Part shown: positions 7,583 through 19,900 of the stretch, one piece after another
Layout of the letters: every line of letters begins with the position of its first letter
Numbering within the stretch: the stretch's first letter is position 1
The notes under the pieces: model-generated
What the model saw: only the letters and a program-made list of their open reading frames with translations
Told to the model about the DNA's origin: nothing
The model's database searches: none
Program-made: the position numbers and the translations under genes
DNA from: Shewanella psychropiezotolerans
GTDB lineage: Bacteria; Pseudomonadota; Gammaproteobacteria; Enterobacterales; Shewanellaceae
Assembly (NCBI RefSeq): GCF_007197555.1
Contig: NZ_CP041614.1
Location: 434,001-498,000 of the forward strand
Length of the DNA stretch: 64,000 nucleotides
Reading direction: 5' to 3'

Positions 7583-10500
7583 TACAATTAAGCATCCATT
7601 TGCAGTCGTGTTACTGTTTATTTTTTCAGGAGCAATTGCCACTGCTGAAGCCACTGACTGGAGTCTGACTTTTATTGAAGGTGCCAACTCTTTCGATAGG
7701 GATGGGGAGATCAAGTTTGAAAATTCTGCGAGGCTTAATAATGCGCCACAAAATGGCCAACTCCCAGCGCCTAAAGTTGATGACAGTGGTAAGGCTTGTT
7801 ACCCCAATGGCGGTAATGCTAAAAAGTGTAAAAAGTCGAATCAGTTGGCCCAACTTCCAGCAGAAAGAGTGAACTTCTCTCAGTGTAAATCCAATAGTAA
7901 TAACAATATAGGCCCGCCTAGTAATGGCAACCCTACCATCGATGTTCCAGAAGGGGAGTATGGCGATGTAAAGTTGGAAGGCGGCTCTAATAGAACCATA
8001 CGTTTTACTACTGTCGATGGTATATACAAGCTAAAAACATTGCAGGCTAAGAGTGGTCGCCTAGAGTTATCTTCGGGTCAGTATTGGATTGGAAATTTAG
8101 AAATTAATCAAGGTGTTACAATTGTCTTCCCCTCTACAGGTACGGTAAGCTTTTTTATTGATGGGGGCTACGACATAGTAAATGATGACTCCCCTGCAGA
8201 TCCTACTCGTTTTTTAATTTATTCCTATGATGATATCAAACTCATGGGAGGCCTTAACCTTAATGCATACCTTGTAGGTGAGGACGATGTTTTATTGGAG
8301 GGAAGTTCAACGCTTAACGGTGCAGTTACGAGTGAAGAGATTGAATTAAAAGGTGGCGCAGTTATTAATTTTATCAATCGAACTGGTGAAATTAATGTTA
8401 TTCCAGATTGTAATGCAGAGCCTGTATTACCGGTTGTGCCATTGCAATGCCCAGCAGAACAAGCTGGAGTTGCTGGGATAACTTATCGTACTTATGACGC
8501 GACAAACTGGAAGCCTGGGCAATATACCAGTCCGGTCGATCACGATGACTTTAATGACCTTGTTGCTACGGTTAAAACCACGATCAACCAGCTAGGTGAA
8601 TCTATAGAGTCACGAATTGAAGGATATGGTGTCAACATCAGTCCCCATTCTAATCAGGGTGATAACTATGCAGGCATCTTTGAAGGTTACTTAGATGTGC
8701 CTGAAACGGGTAATTATACCTTTGGCATTGATGGTGATGATTCGATAGAGCTCTTGATTGACGATCAAGTTGTGGTCGGGTTTTATGGTCTACATGGCCA
8801 ATGTGGTTGGCCGTGTCGAACCGGAGATATTGCATTAGCTCAGGGAACACATAAAATCGAGATGCGTTTTCATGAAGCTACTGGTGCTGAGGCGTATCAC
8901 CTGTATTGGCAGCCACCTTCGGCATCAAGTCCAGTAAAAGTACCCGAGTCGGCATATCTAACCTGCCCATTTCCTCAATTTGAATTTGGTCGGGTCAGCT
9001 TGGGCAGCGGAAGCGCTGTCATTAATTTTGAAAATAGCTATGCAACAGCACCTGTGGTAATGCTGATGCCTACCATTGATGGAGAAACTCCCACCAACGA
9101 TGGCCCTTCTAGCGTAAGGCTAGTTTCGAGTAGTGCTACTACTGCGAATATCTCTCAAAATGACCCTCCGGGTAACCGAGTATCGGCCGATGATATGCCT
9201 GAGGTGGATTATTTTGTGATGGAGTCTGGTTATCGTTTCTTAGCTCGGGGCAAGGCGCTGCAAGCGGGAAAGATAGAGACGGAAAAGTATCAAGGTAAGC
9301 GACTGCCTTCTTCAGGAAGAGGATATGAAGATGTTAGTTTCTGGCATAAGTTTGGCGCTAAGCCTGCTATGGTCGGACAAACGTTAACACGAGAAAATAA
9401 TCGATTTATTACCACTGTGATAAATAATGTGAGTTCACAAGGTGACGAATTTGATATTGCCATCGAAGCATCAGAGGTGAATGGTTCGATAACTCAAGAT
9501 GAAACCTTAGGTTATGTTGCCGGGTTAGGTTCAGGCTCCTTGCAGGTCAATGGCGAGGTCATCTTGTACGAGTTTGACTATGCACTCAATCACAGTGCGG
9601 GGGGCAGTACTCGCACACTGACGCAGCAATGTGCTTATTCGACGAACTATGAAAATACCTACCCAAGTCAACCTTACCTAATCGCAAATAAGAATTCTCG
9701 TCGTGGAGGCGATGGTGGTTGGATCAGACGCTGCCGCCAGGAAAATTTTGCTAACTCTGTTAGCTTTGTGGTTGATGAAGATCAACTGTTGGATGCAGAG
9801 CGCAATCACCTTGCTGAAGATATTGGTTACTTTGCCTTTGAAGCTGTTGCAGAGCCACCAGCGACAAACCATTACCGTATAGAATTCTCATCTGGCGCAA
9901 TTAGCTGCGCGGCAAAGGATATACTTATTCGTGCTTGTGCTAATACTGATTGTACTGCTGAAACTTCAGTTTTATCCACTGTTGACTTGACCAAAAATGG
10001 TGGCGTCTACAGTACGATTAACTTTACTGGACATACAATACCTCCCACATCGCTCTGGCATACTGACGGTGGAGTTGTAGTCGTAGGTCTTGGTGCTACA
10101 GCTCCGTCCGGTTCTTATCGTTGTTTTATAGATGGCACAGAGGTGTTAGATATTGATCAATGTAAATTAGTTTATGAAGATACTGGTTTTTACTTTGATG
10201 TGCCTAATACTAGCTCTTGCAAAGATACTGCTAGCTTTGAATTGTTTGCAGTGAAAAAGGACTCTCAGACACAAGAATGTGTCCCCCTTTTCAGTAATCA
10301 AACTAAAGCAATAGATTTTAACTTTGAGTACAAAAAACCTAGCTCTGTTAGTAATGAGGCTTCATTGATACTTAGTAGTTTGCATGTGCCAACAGCTATT
10401 GTAAGCATTGATGGTGGTGATACAAAGAGTTTAAATGTGAGCTTTGATACGAATGGTAAAGCCGAGTTAAAGGCAAATTACCCAGAAGCTGGGGTGGTCA

Positions 10501-11990
10501 CGTTAAAAGCATCTCATATTCATAGTGTGAACACTCCTAATGGTACCGAAGAGCTGCTACTTGAATATTCAGATGATTTTACCGCTGCTCCTGCTGGTTT
10601 TCATTTCTTTAATATAAGTAGTAATAAGACTTGTATTGGCGGCGACCCATACGGTGCCAACTGTGAGGTGTTCGCTAAAGCTGGTGAAGATTTTAATATG
10701 GGAATGAAGGCTGTTTGTTGGGAGTCTGATGGCGACACAGACTTTAGTAATAATACTGCACTACAAAACTTTCAGTTGGACAATATAGGAATTACAGCAA
10801 AAGTAGATCAGCCATCTACAGGTAGTGATGGTAGTTTTGGAGATACTTCAATTAACTTTGATCTTATTACTGGGGAGACTTCGGAAACTATAGTTCAAAG
10901 TTGGAGTGAGGTGGGAACAGTGACTGCCTCACTCAGTCAAGATTTAAATTATGAAGGGGTTACCATTACCCAAGATAAGTCGAGTAGCGAAGTCTTTGGT
11001 CGTTTTACGCCTGCATATTTGGAAATAATTGGAAATACCCCAGAAATTTCGCACGCATGTGGTAGCTTTACCTATATATATCAGCCTTTTAGCTTCTTAT
11101 CTGGAACAGAACCTAAGATACAAGCCATTGGGAAGTCTACCTCTTCAAGTGTGACCAGTAATTACCAAATAGATCCATGGTGGCGCTATAAAGACAAAGA
11201 CTCTTCTGAACAGAACCGATGGTCGGGTCGTAGTTATAGCGATAATAGCAGCATTGCAACGGTTGATGACAGAGATGAACCAGCTCTTTCTGGCACAGTG
11301 ATGTTTTCGAGTGAACCTGCTGCCTACCTTGCTGGTGCTCAGGTTAATTATTTAAGAACTGCTTCGGCTGTTGCACCATTCAATGCTTTATTTAATTTGA
11401 ATTTACTTGCCTTAGATGTGACTGATGATGATGGAATTTGTTTCCAATCTGATGCTAATTCGCAATGTATTGGCTTTACCTTTACCGATATTGGTAAAGA
11501 TAAAAGCATGCAACAACGCTATGGCCGTATGATTCTTGAAAATGGCTATGGACCTGAGTCTGAAAGCCTGCGCTTGCCAATACGAACTGAATATGTGGGC
11601 TCAGTAGCCGAGAGTGTTCCGACTTGGGTAGTCAATGATGAGGATCAGTGTTCTATTTATAATACTGCTTCTTCATCGGATAATGGGGAAACGGTAACTA
11701 CAGGTATGAATATGCAGTTTCCTACAGGCTTCCCATCGATTACGGCGCATAGTAATGATGAACTAACTTTACAAAGCGGCATAATACAAAGTGGTATTAA
11801 TCAAATATATTTCACTGTTCCAAATGCTACTGGTGTAGTACCACTTAAGCAACATGTTGCACCTTGGCTTAAATGGTATTGGAATTACGATGCCAGTAAT
11901 GTTAATGGTTTATACGATCCAAGAGCCAGTGCTTTCTTCGGTACTTATCGAGGTCATGACAAGGTGATCTACTGGCGGGAAGTTAACTAA
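7575..11990 (+). CDS. mshQ: MSHA-associated giant adhesin-like protein MshQ
   Basis: The 1471-residue protein starts at a GTG (7575) with GGAGGT at 7561-7566 and overlaps mshP by 8 nt. It has a cleavable signal (hydrophobic stretch ending ATAEA). An N-terminal beta-rich region (about 100-275, VKLEGGSNR ... INGAV-type repeats) resembles bactofilin-like or right-handed beta-helix sequence. A PA14-type domain lies at about 296-460, with the WKPGQYTS and GDDSIELLIDDQ segments typical of that fold. A following beta-sandwich (about 465-640) resembles an H-type lectin. The large C-terminal part (about 910-1471) matches the conserved MshQ terminal region. It is the last gene of the pilus operon and probably a pilus-tip or surface adhesin; that role is inferred. 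Confidence 0.88.
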   Translation: MINTIKHPFAVVLLFIFSGAIATAEATDWSLTFIEGANSFDRDGEIKFENSARLNNAPQNGQLPAPKVDDSGKACYPNGGNAKKCKKSNQLAQLPAERVNFSQCKSNSNNNIGPPSNGNPTIDVPEGEYGDVKLEGGSNRTIRFTTVDGIYKLKTLQAKSGRLELSSGQYWIGNLEINQGVTIVFPSTGTVSFFIDGGYDIVNDDSPADPTRFLIYSYDDIKLMGGLNLNAYLVGEDDVLLEGSSTLNGAVTSEEIELKGGAVINFINRTGEINVIPDCNAEPVLPVVPLQCPAEQAGVAGITYRTYDATNWKPGQYTSPVDHDDFNDLVATVKTTINQLGESIESRIEGYGVNISPHSNQGDNYAGIFEGYLDVPETGNYTFGIDGDDSIELLIDDQVVVGFYGLHGQCGWPCRTGDIALAQGTHKIEMRFHEATGAEAYHLYWQPPSASSPVKVPESAYLTCPFPQFEFGRVSLGSGSAVINFENSYATAPVVMLMPTIDGETPTNDGPSSVRLVSSSATTANISQNDPPGNRVSADDMPEVDYFVMESGYRFLARGKALQAGKIETEKYQGKRLPSSGRGYEDVSFWHKFGAKPAMVGQTLTRENNRFITTVINNVSSQGDEFDIAIEASEVNGSITQDETLGYVAGLGSGSLQVNGEVILYEFDYALNHSAGGSTRTLTQQCAYSTNYENTYPSQPYLIANKNSRRGGDGGWIRRCRQENFANSVSFVVDEDQLLDAERNHLAEDIGYFAFEAVAEPPATNHYRIEFSSGAISCAAKDILIRACANTDCTAETSVLSTVDLTKNGGVYSTINFTGHTIPPTSLWHTDGGVVVVGLGATAPSGSYRCFIDGTEVLDIDQCKLVYEDTGFYFDVPNTSSCKDTASFELFAVKKDSQTQECVPLFSNQTKAIDFNFEYKKPSSVSNEASLILSSLHVPTAIVSIDGGDTKSLNVSFDTNGKAELKANYPEAGVVTLKASHIHSVNTPNGTEELLLEYSDDFTAAPAGFHFFNISSNKTCIGGDPYGANCEVFAKAGEDFNMGMKAVCWESDGDTDFSNNTALQNFQLDNIGITAKVDQPSTGSDGSFGDTSINFDLITGETSETIVQSWSEVGTVTASLSQDLNYEGVTITQDKSSSEVFGRFTPAYLEIIGNTPEISHACGSFTYIYQPFSFLSGTEPKIQAIGKSTSSSVTSNYQIDPWWRYKDKDSSEQNRWSGRSYSDNSSIATVDDRDEPALSGTVMFSSEPAAYLAGAQVNYLRTASAVAPFNALFNLNLLALDVTDDDGICFQSDANSQCIGFTFTDIGKDKSMQQRYGRMILENGYGPESESLRLPIRTEYVGSVAESVPTWVVNDEDQCSIYNTASSSDNGETVTTGMNMQFPTGFPSITAHSNDELTLQSGIIQSGINQIYFTVPNATGVVPLKQHVAPWLKWYWNYDASNVNGLYDPRASAFFGTYRGHDKVIYWREVN

Positions 11991-11999
11991 CGTTAGATT

Positions 12000-13314
<1,315 letters not shown>

Positions 13315-13328
13315 TTAGGGTCGAATGA

Positions 13329-13351
13329 GGCGGTGTTAAACCGCCTTTTTT
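13329..13351 (+). terminator. terminator after mreB
   Basis: GGCGGT-gttaa-ACCGCC followed by TTTTTTATT, about 15 bp after the restored mreB stop. This fits a strong intrinsic terminator that makes mreCD partly independent of mreB. Confidence 0.85.
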
Positions 13352-13450
13352 ATTCTGTTCCTCATTATCGCCACAGGGTATAAAAGCCTGATATTATTTT
13401 TATGATCCCATGAATACTAATTAGTATTTCGTAACCATTTATAGTTTTTT

Positions 13451-14347
13451 ATGAAGCCCATTTTTGCACGTGGTATTTCAAACCAGTTTAGATTAACACT
13501 GGCTATTATTTTGTCGGTGATCCTCATTGTGGCCAACGGCCGGCTCGATCCTGTTCGTAAATCTATCTCTTCTGTTCTAAGCCCACTTCAATACGTTGCT
13601 AATGTCCCCGGCGCTCTGCTCGATTGGTCTGCCGAGAGCCTTGCGACTCGCAACATGCTCGCTAAACAAAACAAAGAGCTATTGCGTCAACAGCTACTGA
13701 TGAGTGAACGCCTGCAGCGTTTCGAACAACTAAGACAGGAAAACGATCGTCTGCGTGGTTTGTTGGGTTCTCCGGTACACATGGATTCCAAGAAAGTGGT
13801 TGCCGAGGTGATGGAAGTCGCCAGCGATCCCTATCATCAATATGTTGTGTTAAACCAAGGGGCGAGAACCGGCGTTTTTGTCGGCCAGCCTGTGGTAGAT
13901 GCACAGGGTGTCGTAGGCCAAGTCGTGCAAATCAGCGAGTTAACCAGTCGAGTGCTGCTTATCTCGGATGTCACTCACGGTATACCTGTGCGTATAACAC
14001 GTAATGATGTACGTCTGGTGGTGAATGGCACAGGTGTTCTCGATGAGCTTGAACTTAAATTTGTGTCAAAGAGCACAGATATTCGTGTTGGCGATCTGCT
14101 GGTGTCCTCTGGGCTAGGTAATCGTTTTCCCGAAGGTTATCCTGTAGCCCGGGTGATGAGAGTGATTAAAGATGATGGCCAGAGTTACGCCACTGTTACG
14201 GCTCAACCATTGGCGGCATTAGATCGTATTCGATACCTGCTGCTGATTTGGCCCGATGAACCAGAACACGGCCAAGATCATAATGACATTCCGGTACAAG
14301 AATCCAGTGATGTTAAGCCTGAAGCTAAGCAAGAGGTGAGCGGATGA
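13451..14347 (+). CDS. mreC: rod-shape protein MreC
   Basis: The 298-residue bitopic protein has an N-terminal membrane segment (about 13-30), a coiled coil of roughly residues 65-105 (KQNKELLRQQ ... ENDRLRGLLG) and a periplasmic double beta-barrel region with the motifs VVLNQGARTGVFVGQPVVDAQGVVG and GDLLVSSGLGNRFPEGYPV that define MreC. It scaffolds the elongasome (MreB, MreD, RodA/PBP2) at the inner membrane. The C-terminal ~25 residues are acidic and low-complexity. It overlaps mreD by 4 nt (ATGA). Confidence 0.95.
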   Translation: MKPIFARGISNQFRLTLAIILSVILIVANGRLDPVRKSISSVLSPLQYVANVPGALLDWSAESLATRNMLAKQNKELLRQQLLMSERLQRFEQLRQENDRLRGLLGSPVHMDSKKVVAEVMEVASDPYHQYVVLNQGARTGVFVGQPVVDAQGVVGQVVQISELTSRVLLISDVTHGIPVRITRNDVRLVVNGTGVLDELELKFVSKSTDIRVGDLLVSSGLGNRFPEGYPVARVMRVIKDDGQSYATVTAQPLAALDRIRYLLLIWPDEPEHGQDHNDIPVQESSDVKPEAKQEVSG

Positions 14348-14832
14348 GCATGCATATAGCCAATGGCCGTTGGGTGGTGTGGTTAAGCCTTCTTGGTGCC
14401 ATGTTATTACAGATCATGCCCTTGCCGGACATAGTTGAAGCTTGGCGTCCCGACTGGTTATTACTGGTTATCATCTATTGGGCTATGGCGTTACCCCACA
14501 GATACAATATTTTATCAGCCTTTGCATTAGGGGTGATGTTAGATATCTTGCTGGGTGCTCACTTAGGTATTCGTGCGCTATCTATGTCATTAGTCGTCTA
14601 TGTAGTCGTACTTCATTTTCAGCGCTTGCGTAACTTCCCTATGTGGCAGCAGGCCTTGATGATTTCAAGTTTAGTCTGCCTGCATCATCTGGTGGTGTTT
14701 TGGGTTCAGTTTGTGGTGTCGACAGTCACATTTGATGAGAACCTGTTTTTACCCGCTATTTCCAGTTTGATTATCTGGCCTTGGGTATTTTGGATGTTAC
14801 GTCGCTTACGACGTTTATATAAGGTGAGATAG
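14344..14832 (+). CDS. mreD: rod-shape membrane protein MreD
   Basis: The 162-residue, almost entirely hydrophobic protein has about five membrane segments. The motif [20 protein letters not shown] and the later [13 protein letters not shown] are typical of MreD. The ATG overlaps the mreC stop, so translation is probably coupled. MreD works with MreC in lateral wall growth. maf follows after 2 bp. Confidence 0.93.
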   Translation: MSMHIANGRWVVWLSLLGAMLLQIMPLPDIVEAWRPDWLLLVIIYWAMALPHRYNILSAFALGVMLDILLGAHLGIRALSMSLVVYVVVLHFQRLRNFPMWQQALMISSLVCLHHLVVFWVQFVVSTVTFDENLFLPAISSLIIWPWVFWMLRRLRRLYKVR

Positions 14833-14834
14833 AA

Positions 14835-15431
14835 ATGCCATTTTCCGGTCCACTCGTTTTGGCTTCGGCCTCCCCGCGTAGAAAAGAGATACTGACTCAG
14901 TTAGGTTTTTCACGTGCCGACTTTAGTTTTACGACCTTGGCAGCGGATATCGATGAGAGTCATATATCCGGAGAGACGCCTCAAGTGTTCGTGTCTCGTC
15001 TGGCAGTAGAAAAGGCTCTTGCCGGGCTGGACTTGTGTCGAGTCGAGGGAGCCCCAGTTGTACTTGGCTCAGATACTATAGTGCTATTAGGCGATAAAAT
15101 TTTAGGTAAACCAATCGATGAAGCCGATGCCCTGAAGATACTATCCCAGCTATCGGGTGAGGTTCATAGTGTCATGACGGCTGTCGCTTTAACGGATGGG
15201 AACAAGACAGTGACGCGCCTCGTTGAGACCAAGGTACAATTTTGCCGGTTAACCGAGCAGGATATTTTGGCCTATATAGCTACTGGCGAACCCATGGATA
15301 AAGCCGGAGCCTATGGTATTCAAGCGTTAGGTGGCAGCTTTGTCGAGCGCATTGATGGCAGTTATTCTGCTGTAGTGGGCTTGCCCATGGTAGAGACCCG
15401 GGAACTATTACAAGAGATGAACATTTTATAA
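14835..15431 (+). CDS. maf: Maf/YhdE-type nucleotide pyrophosphatase (dTTP/UTP)
   Basis: The 198-residue protein has the Maf motif [14 protein letters not shown] at the N-terminus, the central DTIV metal site ([15 protein letters not shown]) and the [10 protein letters not shown] segment, all characteristic of Maf house-cleaning nucleotide pyrophosphatases. The location between mreD and rng matches the E. coli yhdE locus, the member shown to prefer dTTP and UTP. It starts 2 bp after mreD and shares that operon. Confidence 0.92.
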   Translation: MPFSGPLVLASASPRRKEILTQLGFSRADFSFTTLAADIDESHISGETPQVFVSRLAVEKALAGLDLCRVEGAPVVLGSDTIVLLGDKILGKPIDEADALKILSQLSGEVHSVMTAVALTDGNKTVTRLVETKVQFCRLTEQDILAYIATGEPMDKAGAYGIQALGGSFVERIDGSYSAVVGLPMVETRELLQEMNIL

Positions 15432-15436
15432 AGTTA

Positions 15437-15462
15437 TCTAGGCCCTAGAATCTGGAAACTGA
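15437..15462. repeat. partial CTAG-rich element upstream of rng
   Basis: TCTAGGCCCTAGAATCTGG lies in the maf-rng gap. It resembles one arm of the longer CTAG inverted repeats near 33.5, 35.3, 36.4 and 59.5 kb but lacks a full second arm. Confidence 0.5.
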
Positions 15463-15487
15463 AACCCTACTAAAAGTGAGTGTAAAT

Positions 15488-16990
15488 ATGAGTCGCATAG
15501 TCAAAAACAGAGTACAGAGAAAGATTGGTTCTGAACTATTGATCAATGTGACTCCCACGGAAGCCAGAGTCGCCTTGGTTGAACATGGTGTGTTGCAGGA
15601 AGTCCATATAGAGAGGCGGATGAAGCGTGGCCTAGTGGGCAATATTTACAAGGGCAAGGTGAGTCGTGTCTTACCGGGAATGCAGGCGGCATTTGTGGAT
15701 ATCGGCCTGGATAAGGCGGCCTTCTTACATGCCTCTGATATCGTACCCCACACCGAGTGTGTTGCCGATGTAGAGAAGGGTAACTTTGTGGTACGCGATA
15801 TCGCTCAGCTGGTCAGGCAAGGGCAAGATATCATGGTACAAGTGGTGAAAGACCCCTTAGGTACCAAAGGTGCTCGCCTGACTACGGATATTACCTTACC
15901 CTCTCGCTACCTGGTGTTTATGCCTGGGTCGAGTCATATCGGGGTTTCTCAGCGTATCGAGTCTGAAGAGGTTCGTGCTCGTTTGAAAGGCTTAACTCAG
16001 CCTTTCGTCGATGAAGATGGCGGCTTTATCATTCGCACCGCGGCAGAGAGTGCCGGTGAGCAAGAGTTAGTCCAGGATGCCGCATTTCTTCGTCGTGTGT
16101 GGGCGAAAGTCAGTGAACGACGTAAGCGTCCGGGTGTGTCTCTGTTGTATCAAGATCTGGCACTGCCTGTACGCATCGTTCGTGATTTTGTCGGTACCGA
16201 GCTGGATCAGATCCAGGTTGATTCAAGCAAGACCTTCGATGAGCTACAGACATTCACCCAAGAGTTTATGCCTGAGATTGCCGACAAGATTGAGCATTAT
16301 TCAGGCCCTGTACCTATTTTCGATCTCTATGATGTTGAAAACGAAGTGCAGAGAGCATTGGGGAGAAAAGTTGAGTTGAAATCGGGTGGCTACCTGATCA
16401 TAGATCAGACCGAAGCCATGACGACGGTGGATATCAACACAGGTGCTTTCGTCGGCCATCGCAATCTCGAAGATACCATCTTCAATACCAACCTCGAAGC
16501 GACTCAAGCCATTGCACGTCAGTTGAGGCTGCGTAATCTTGGCGGCATCATCATCATAGATTTTATCGACATGTTGGATGCTGAGCATCAAAAACGTGTG
16601 CTTAATAGCCTGGAACTGGCACTATCTCTGGATAGGGTTAAAACTAATATTAGTGGTTTCTCCGGTTTAGGTTTAGTGGAGATGACTCGTAAACGTACTC
16701 GAGAGAGTTTAGAGCATGTTTTATGTGGAGAGTGCCCAGTGTGTCTAGGTACGGGTAGCTTGAAGACGGTTGAGACTGTGTCTTATGAGATCTTCAGAGA
16801 GATCATCAGGCTCAACCGCAGCTATGATGCAGATGAGTTTTTAGTGTACTGCTCGCCTGCGGTTCATGGCAGTTTGACGGGTGAAGAGAGCCATCTAGTC
16901 GCCGAGCTCGGCGTCTATATTGGTAAACAAGTTAAGCTTAAAAATGAGCCCATGTATGCTCAAAATAAGTTCGATGTGGTAATAATGTAG
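15488..16990 (+). CDS. rng: ribonuclease G
   Basis: The protein has an N-terminal S1-type RNA-binding region (GNIYKGKVSRVLPGMQAAFVDIG), the RNase E/G catalytic core with conserved acidic segments (VDINTGAFVG and IIIDFIDM) and the zinc-link CGECPVCLG near residue 405. It lacks the long disordered C-terminal scaffold of RNase E, so it is RNase G (CafA), which matures 16S rRNA 5' ends and decays some mRNAs. The frame opens at a GTG (15476), but the ATG at 15488 is better spaced from AAAGTGAG. It is ~12 residues longer at the N-terminus than the E. coli protein. Its stop overlaps the GTG of yhdP. Confidence 0.94.
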   Translation: MSRIVKNRVQRKIGSELLINVTPTEARVALVEHGVLQEVHIERRMKRGLVGNIYKGKVSRVLPGMQAAFVDIGLDKAAFLHASDIVPHTECVADVEKGNFVVRDIAQLVRQGQDIMVQVVKDPLGTKGARLTTDITLPSRYLVFMPGSSHIGVSQRIESEEVRARLKGLTQPFVDEDGGFIIRTAAESAGEQELVQDAAFLRRVWAKVSERRKRPGVSLLYQDLALPVRIVRDFVGTELDQIQVDSSKTFDELQTFTQEFMPEIADKIEHYSGPVPIFDLYDVENEVQRALGRKVELKSGGYLIIDQTEAMTTVDINTGAFVGHRNLEDTIFNTNLEATQAIARQLRLRNLGGIIIIDFIDMLDAEHQKRVLNSLELALSLDRVKTNISGFSGLGLVEMTRKRTRESLEHVLCGECPVCLGTGSLKTVETVSYEIFREIIRLNRSYDADEFLVYCSPAVHGSLTGEESHLVAELGVYIGKQVKLKNEPMYAQNKFDVVIM

Positions 16991-19900
16991 TGTCCGGTAA
17001 ATTTTGTCCTCGAAAGTTCAGCCGGTTTTGCTGGCAAATTTTAGCGATCATTCTGGTGTTATTTGCGCTGGTGGTGAGCCTATTTCGTGGACTCTTGCCT
17101 CAGCTCGATGAAGTCAGAACTGAGTTAGTAAAGTATGTCGAACAGCAATACCAGGTTCGGGTCAATGTTGGCCTGCTGAGTGCCGAATGGCAGGCTTTTG
17201 GGCCAGCCTTAACGGTAAGCAAACTCGTCATCCCTCCCCAAGAGAGCCTGCCATTTACCTTAGTGGTGAACGATGTTCATATTAAATTAGATTTCTGGGA
17301 AAGCCTGTTCACTGCATCACCACAAATTGAGAATGTGATCTTCGATGGTGTCTATGTTGCCCTAGACTTAGATAAGCTCAATGAGGGCAGCGATACCACG
17401 AGTGCTCGGGAGATGGATACCGACTGGTTGTATCGCCTCTTATTAGAACAGTTGGAACGTTTTTCGATTAAACAGGCTAGCCTGCAACTTCTGAGCAAGA
17501 AGCATGATTACCGACCGATATTTGTAAAAGATCTTAAGTGGTCTAACTCTCCAAATCGTCATCGCGGTCAAGGTAAACTCTATCTCGACCAAGATGCGTC
17601 AGAGGTGGAATTATTGTCACTGCAATTAGATATTCGTGGTAGTGGTAATAAGCCTGATGGGCTTAAAGGGCAAGTCTACTTAGCCGCTCAGTCATTAGAT
17701 TTGGGGGAATGGGCTTCGAGACAGAAAAATCCTTATGATGATAAGGCTAAGCTGGAGTTAGAGGGGGTTATTAACCTTCAAGCCTGGATGAGCTTAGCTA
17801 ACCGCACGGTTGAATCCAGTATTATCGAATTCTCTCCTAGCTGGCTCGAATGGGATCTCAATGATCGAAAGCAACATTTCGAGATCAAGGGGGGCCAGCT
17901 CGAGTGGTTGCCGACACAAACCGGTTGGCGCTTCACGAGTCGCGATCTAGCTTTCGAGTCTAATCAACAAGCTTGGCCTGACTTTAACTTCGTTGCCGAG
18001 AAGCGAGAGCAGGGATTATTCACCTATCTCAATCGACTCGATACCGGCTCACTATTGCCTCTGTTGCCCCTAGTGCCGGGAATGGAATTAGCAGGTCTTA
18101 AAAATTGGCAGAAGTTGGATCCTCAAGGTGCAATCGAGTCCATCAAACTGACTAAGCTGAAGGACCAAGATCCTCAGCTGTCTTTATCCGTAAATCAGCT
18201 GACTTGGTCACAAGATGGCGGGATCCCGGGAAGTGACCCCATAGATTTTCAGCTTGGTTGGGGAAATGAGTCGCTCTATATCTCGGCGCCGAAGCAAGAT
18301 TATCGATTAGATTTTGGCAGCGGGTTGAAACAGCCCTTATCTCTCTCGGGGGAAGCCTTCGAGGCAAAGTATGATCTCGCCGCTCAGGCGATAATCCTTC
18401 CACAACTGATGCTGAGTAATCAGGACATAGCTATCGATGCTGCAATGAAGTTAGAGTTGGGGGAGCAGGTCCATCTGGCTTTACTGTCAACATTGAAGGT
18501 TAATGATGTCGCCAACGTGGGCAATTACCTGCCACTGGACGGTATGAGTCAAGGTCTGATCGATTACCTCAACGTCGGATTAGTCGCAGGACGTATTCAA
18601 GACGGTGTAGTGGTTTGGAATGGCGCCTTAAGTGATTACCCATATCTGGACCATTCTGGAGTATTCAATGCCAATTTTACTCTGGAAGATGCAGAGTTTA
18701 AGTTTCAGCCCGATTGGCCGGCTGTGACCGATTTGAATCTAATGGCGCAGTTTGAAAATGAAGCTATGATACTCACCATCGAGCGAGGCCATTTATTAGA
18801 TGTGGTTGTCGATGGCGCTAAGGTGAGTATTCCTCAGCTAGGACCGAGATCACTCCTGAAGGTTAAGGCTGATTTGAAAACCTCGGGTAAAGCCGCGACC
18901 CGAGTCATACAGGCCTCTCCACTAGTGGATTCCGTTGGCTCGACCTTAGCCGTAGTACAGATAAATGGTGATGTGTCGGCGTCATTGGATCTCGACATTC
19001 CTCTGTATGAGGCAGAGGCTGGGGAGTTTGTCGAAGAAGATATTCGCGGTTTAATCACTTTTGATAAGACGCCAGTTTATATCACTGAGCCGGGTGTATT
19101 ACTCGATGAAGTGACCGGGCAGGTGAGTTTCGTTAACGACATCGTTAAAGGGAGCGATATTTCAGCCTTACTGTATCAACAACCCATCTCTTTGACGTTC
19201 GACACGGGTAATGTCGGCAGAAATTATGGCCTCAATCTGGATATGAAGGGAGCATGGTCACTCGCTGACTTGCCAGAAGAGCTAAACAACCCACTGCAAG
19301 ATTTCTATTCCGGTGACGTTAGCTGGAAGGGGGCCATGACTTTAGTTTTCGACCCATCTGGCTATCGCATACAGGCTCAGGTCGAGACGGATCTATTAGG
19401 TGCCGAGTTGGCACTGCCAGCGCCATTTGCCAAGGCGAAAGATGAGTCAAGAAAGCTGACGGCCGAGCTGATTGGCGATAACAAACAATCGTCTCTAGGC
19501 ATTAAGCTGGGTAAACAGATGGAGTTCTGGGGTGGATTCGATCAAGAATCGGGCAATCAACTCGCGCATTATGATCTACTATTGGGCCGCTTGTTTAAGC
19601 CTGGAGATCAACTGAAAAAAAATCAAGGGCATCTGCAGTTAGACATAGCGCATACCGAATTAGCCCCTTGGCTACCCATAATCAATAAGTTTACCGCTGG
19701 GGATAAGGTGAGCGACGCGACTAAGGTTATTGAGGAAGCTGGACTTATTGGCGTTGAGCCTGGCTCAGAAGTTCAGGCCAATATTGCGAATGCAGCACCT
19801 GAAGAGCTGAGTACACAGGAATCGTTTTTCCCGCCATTGATAAGCCTGGATGCAGACATTGCCGACTTTAATTTGATGGGGCAAACCTTATCAGATCTGA

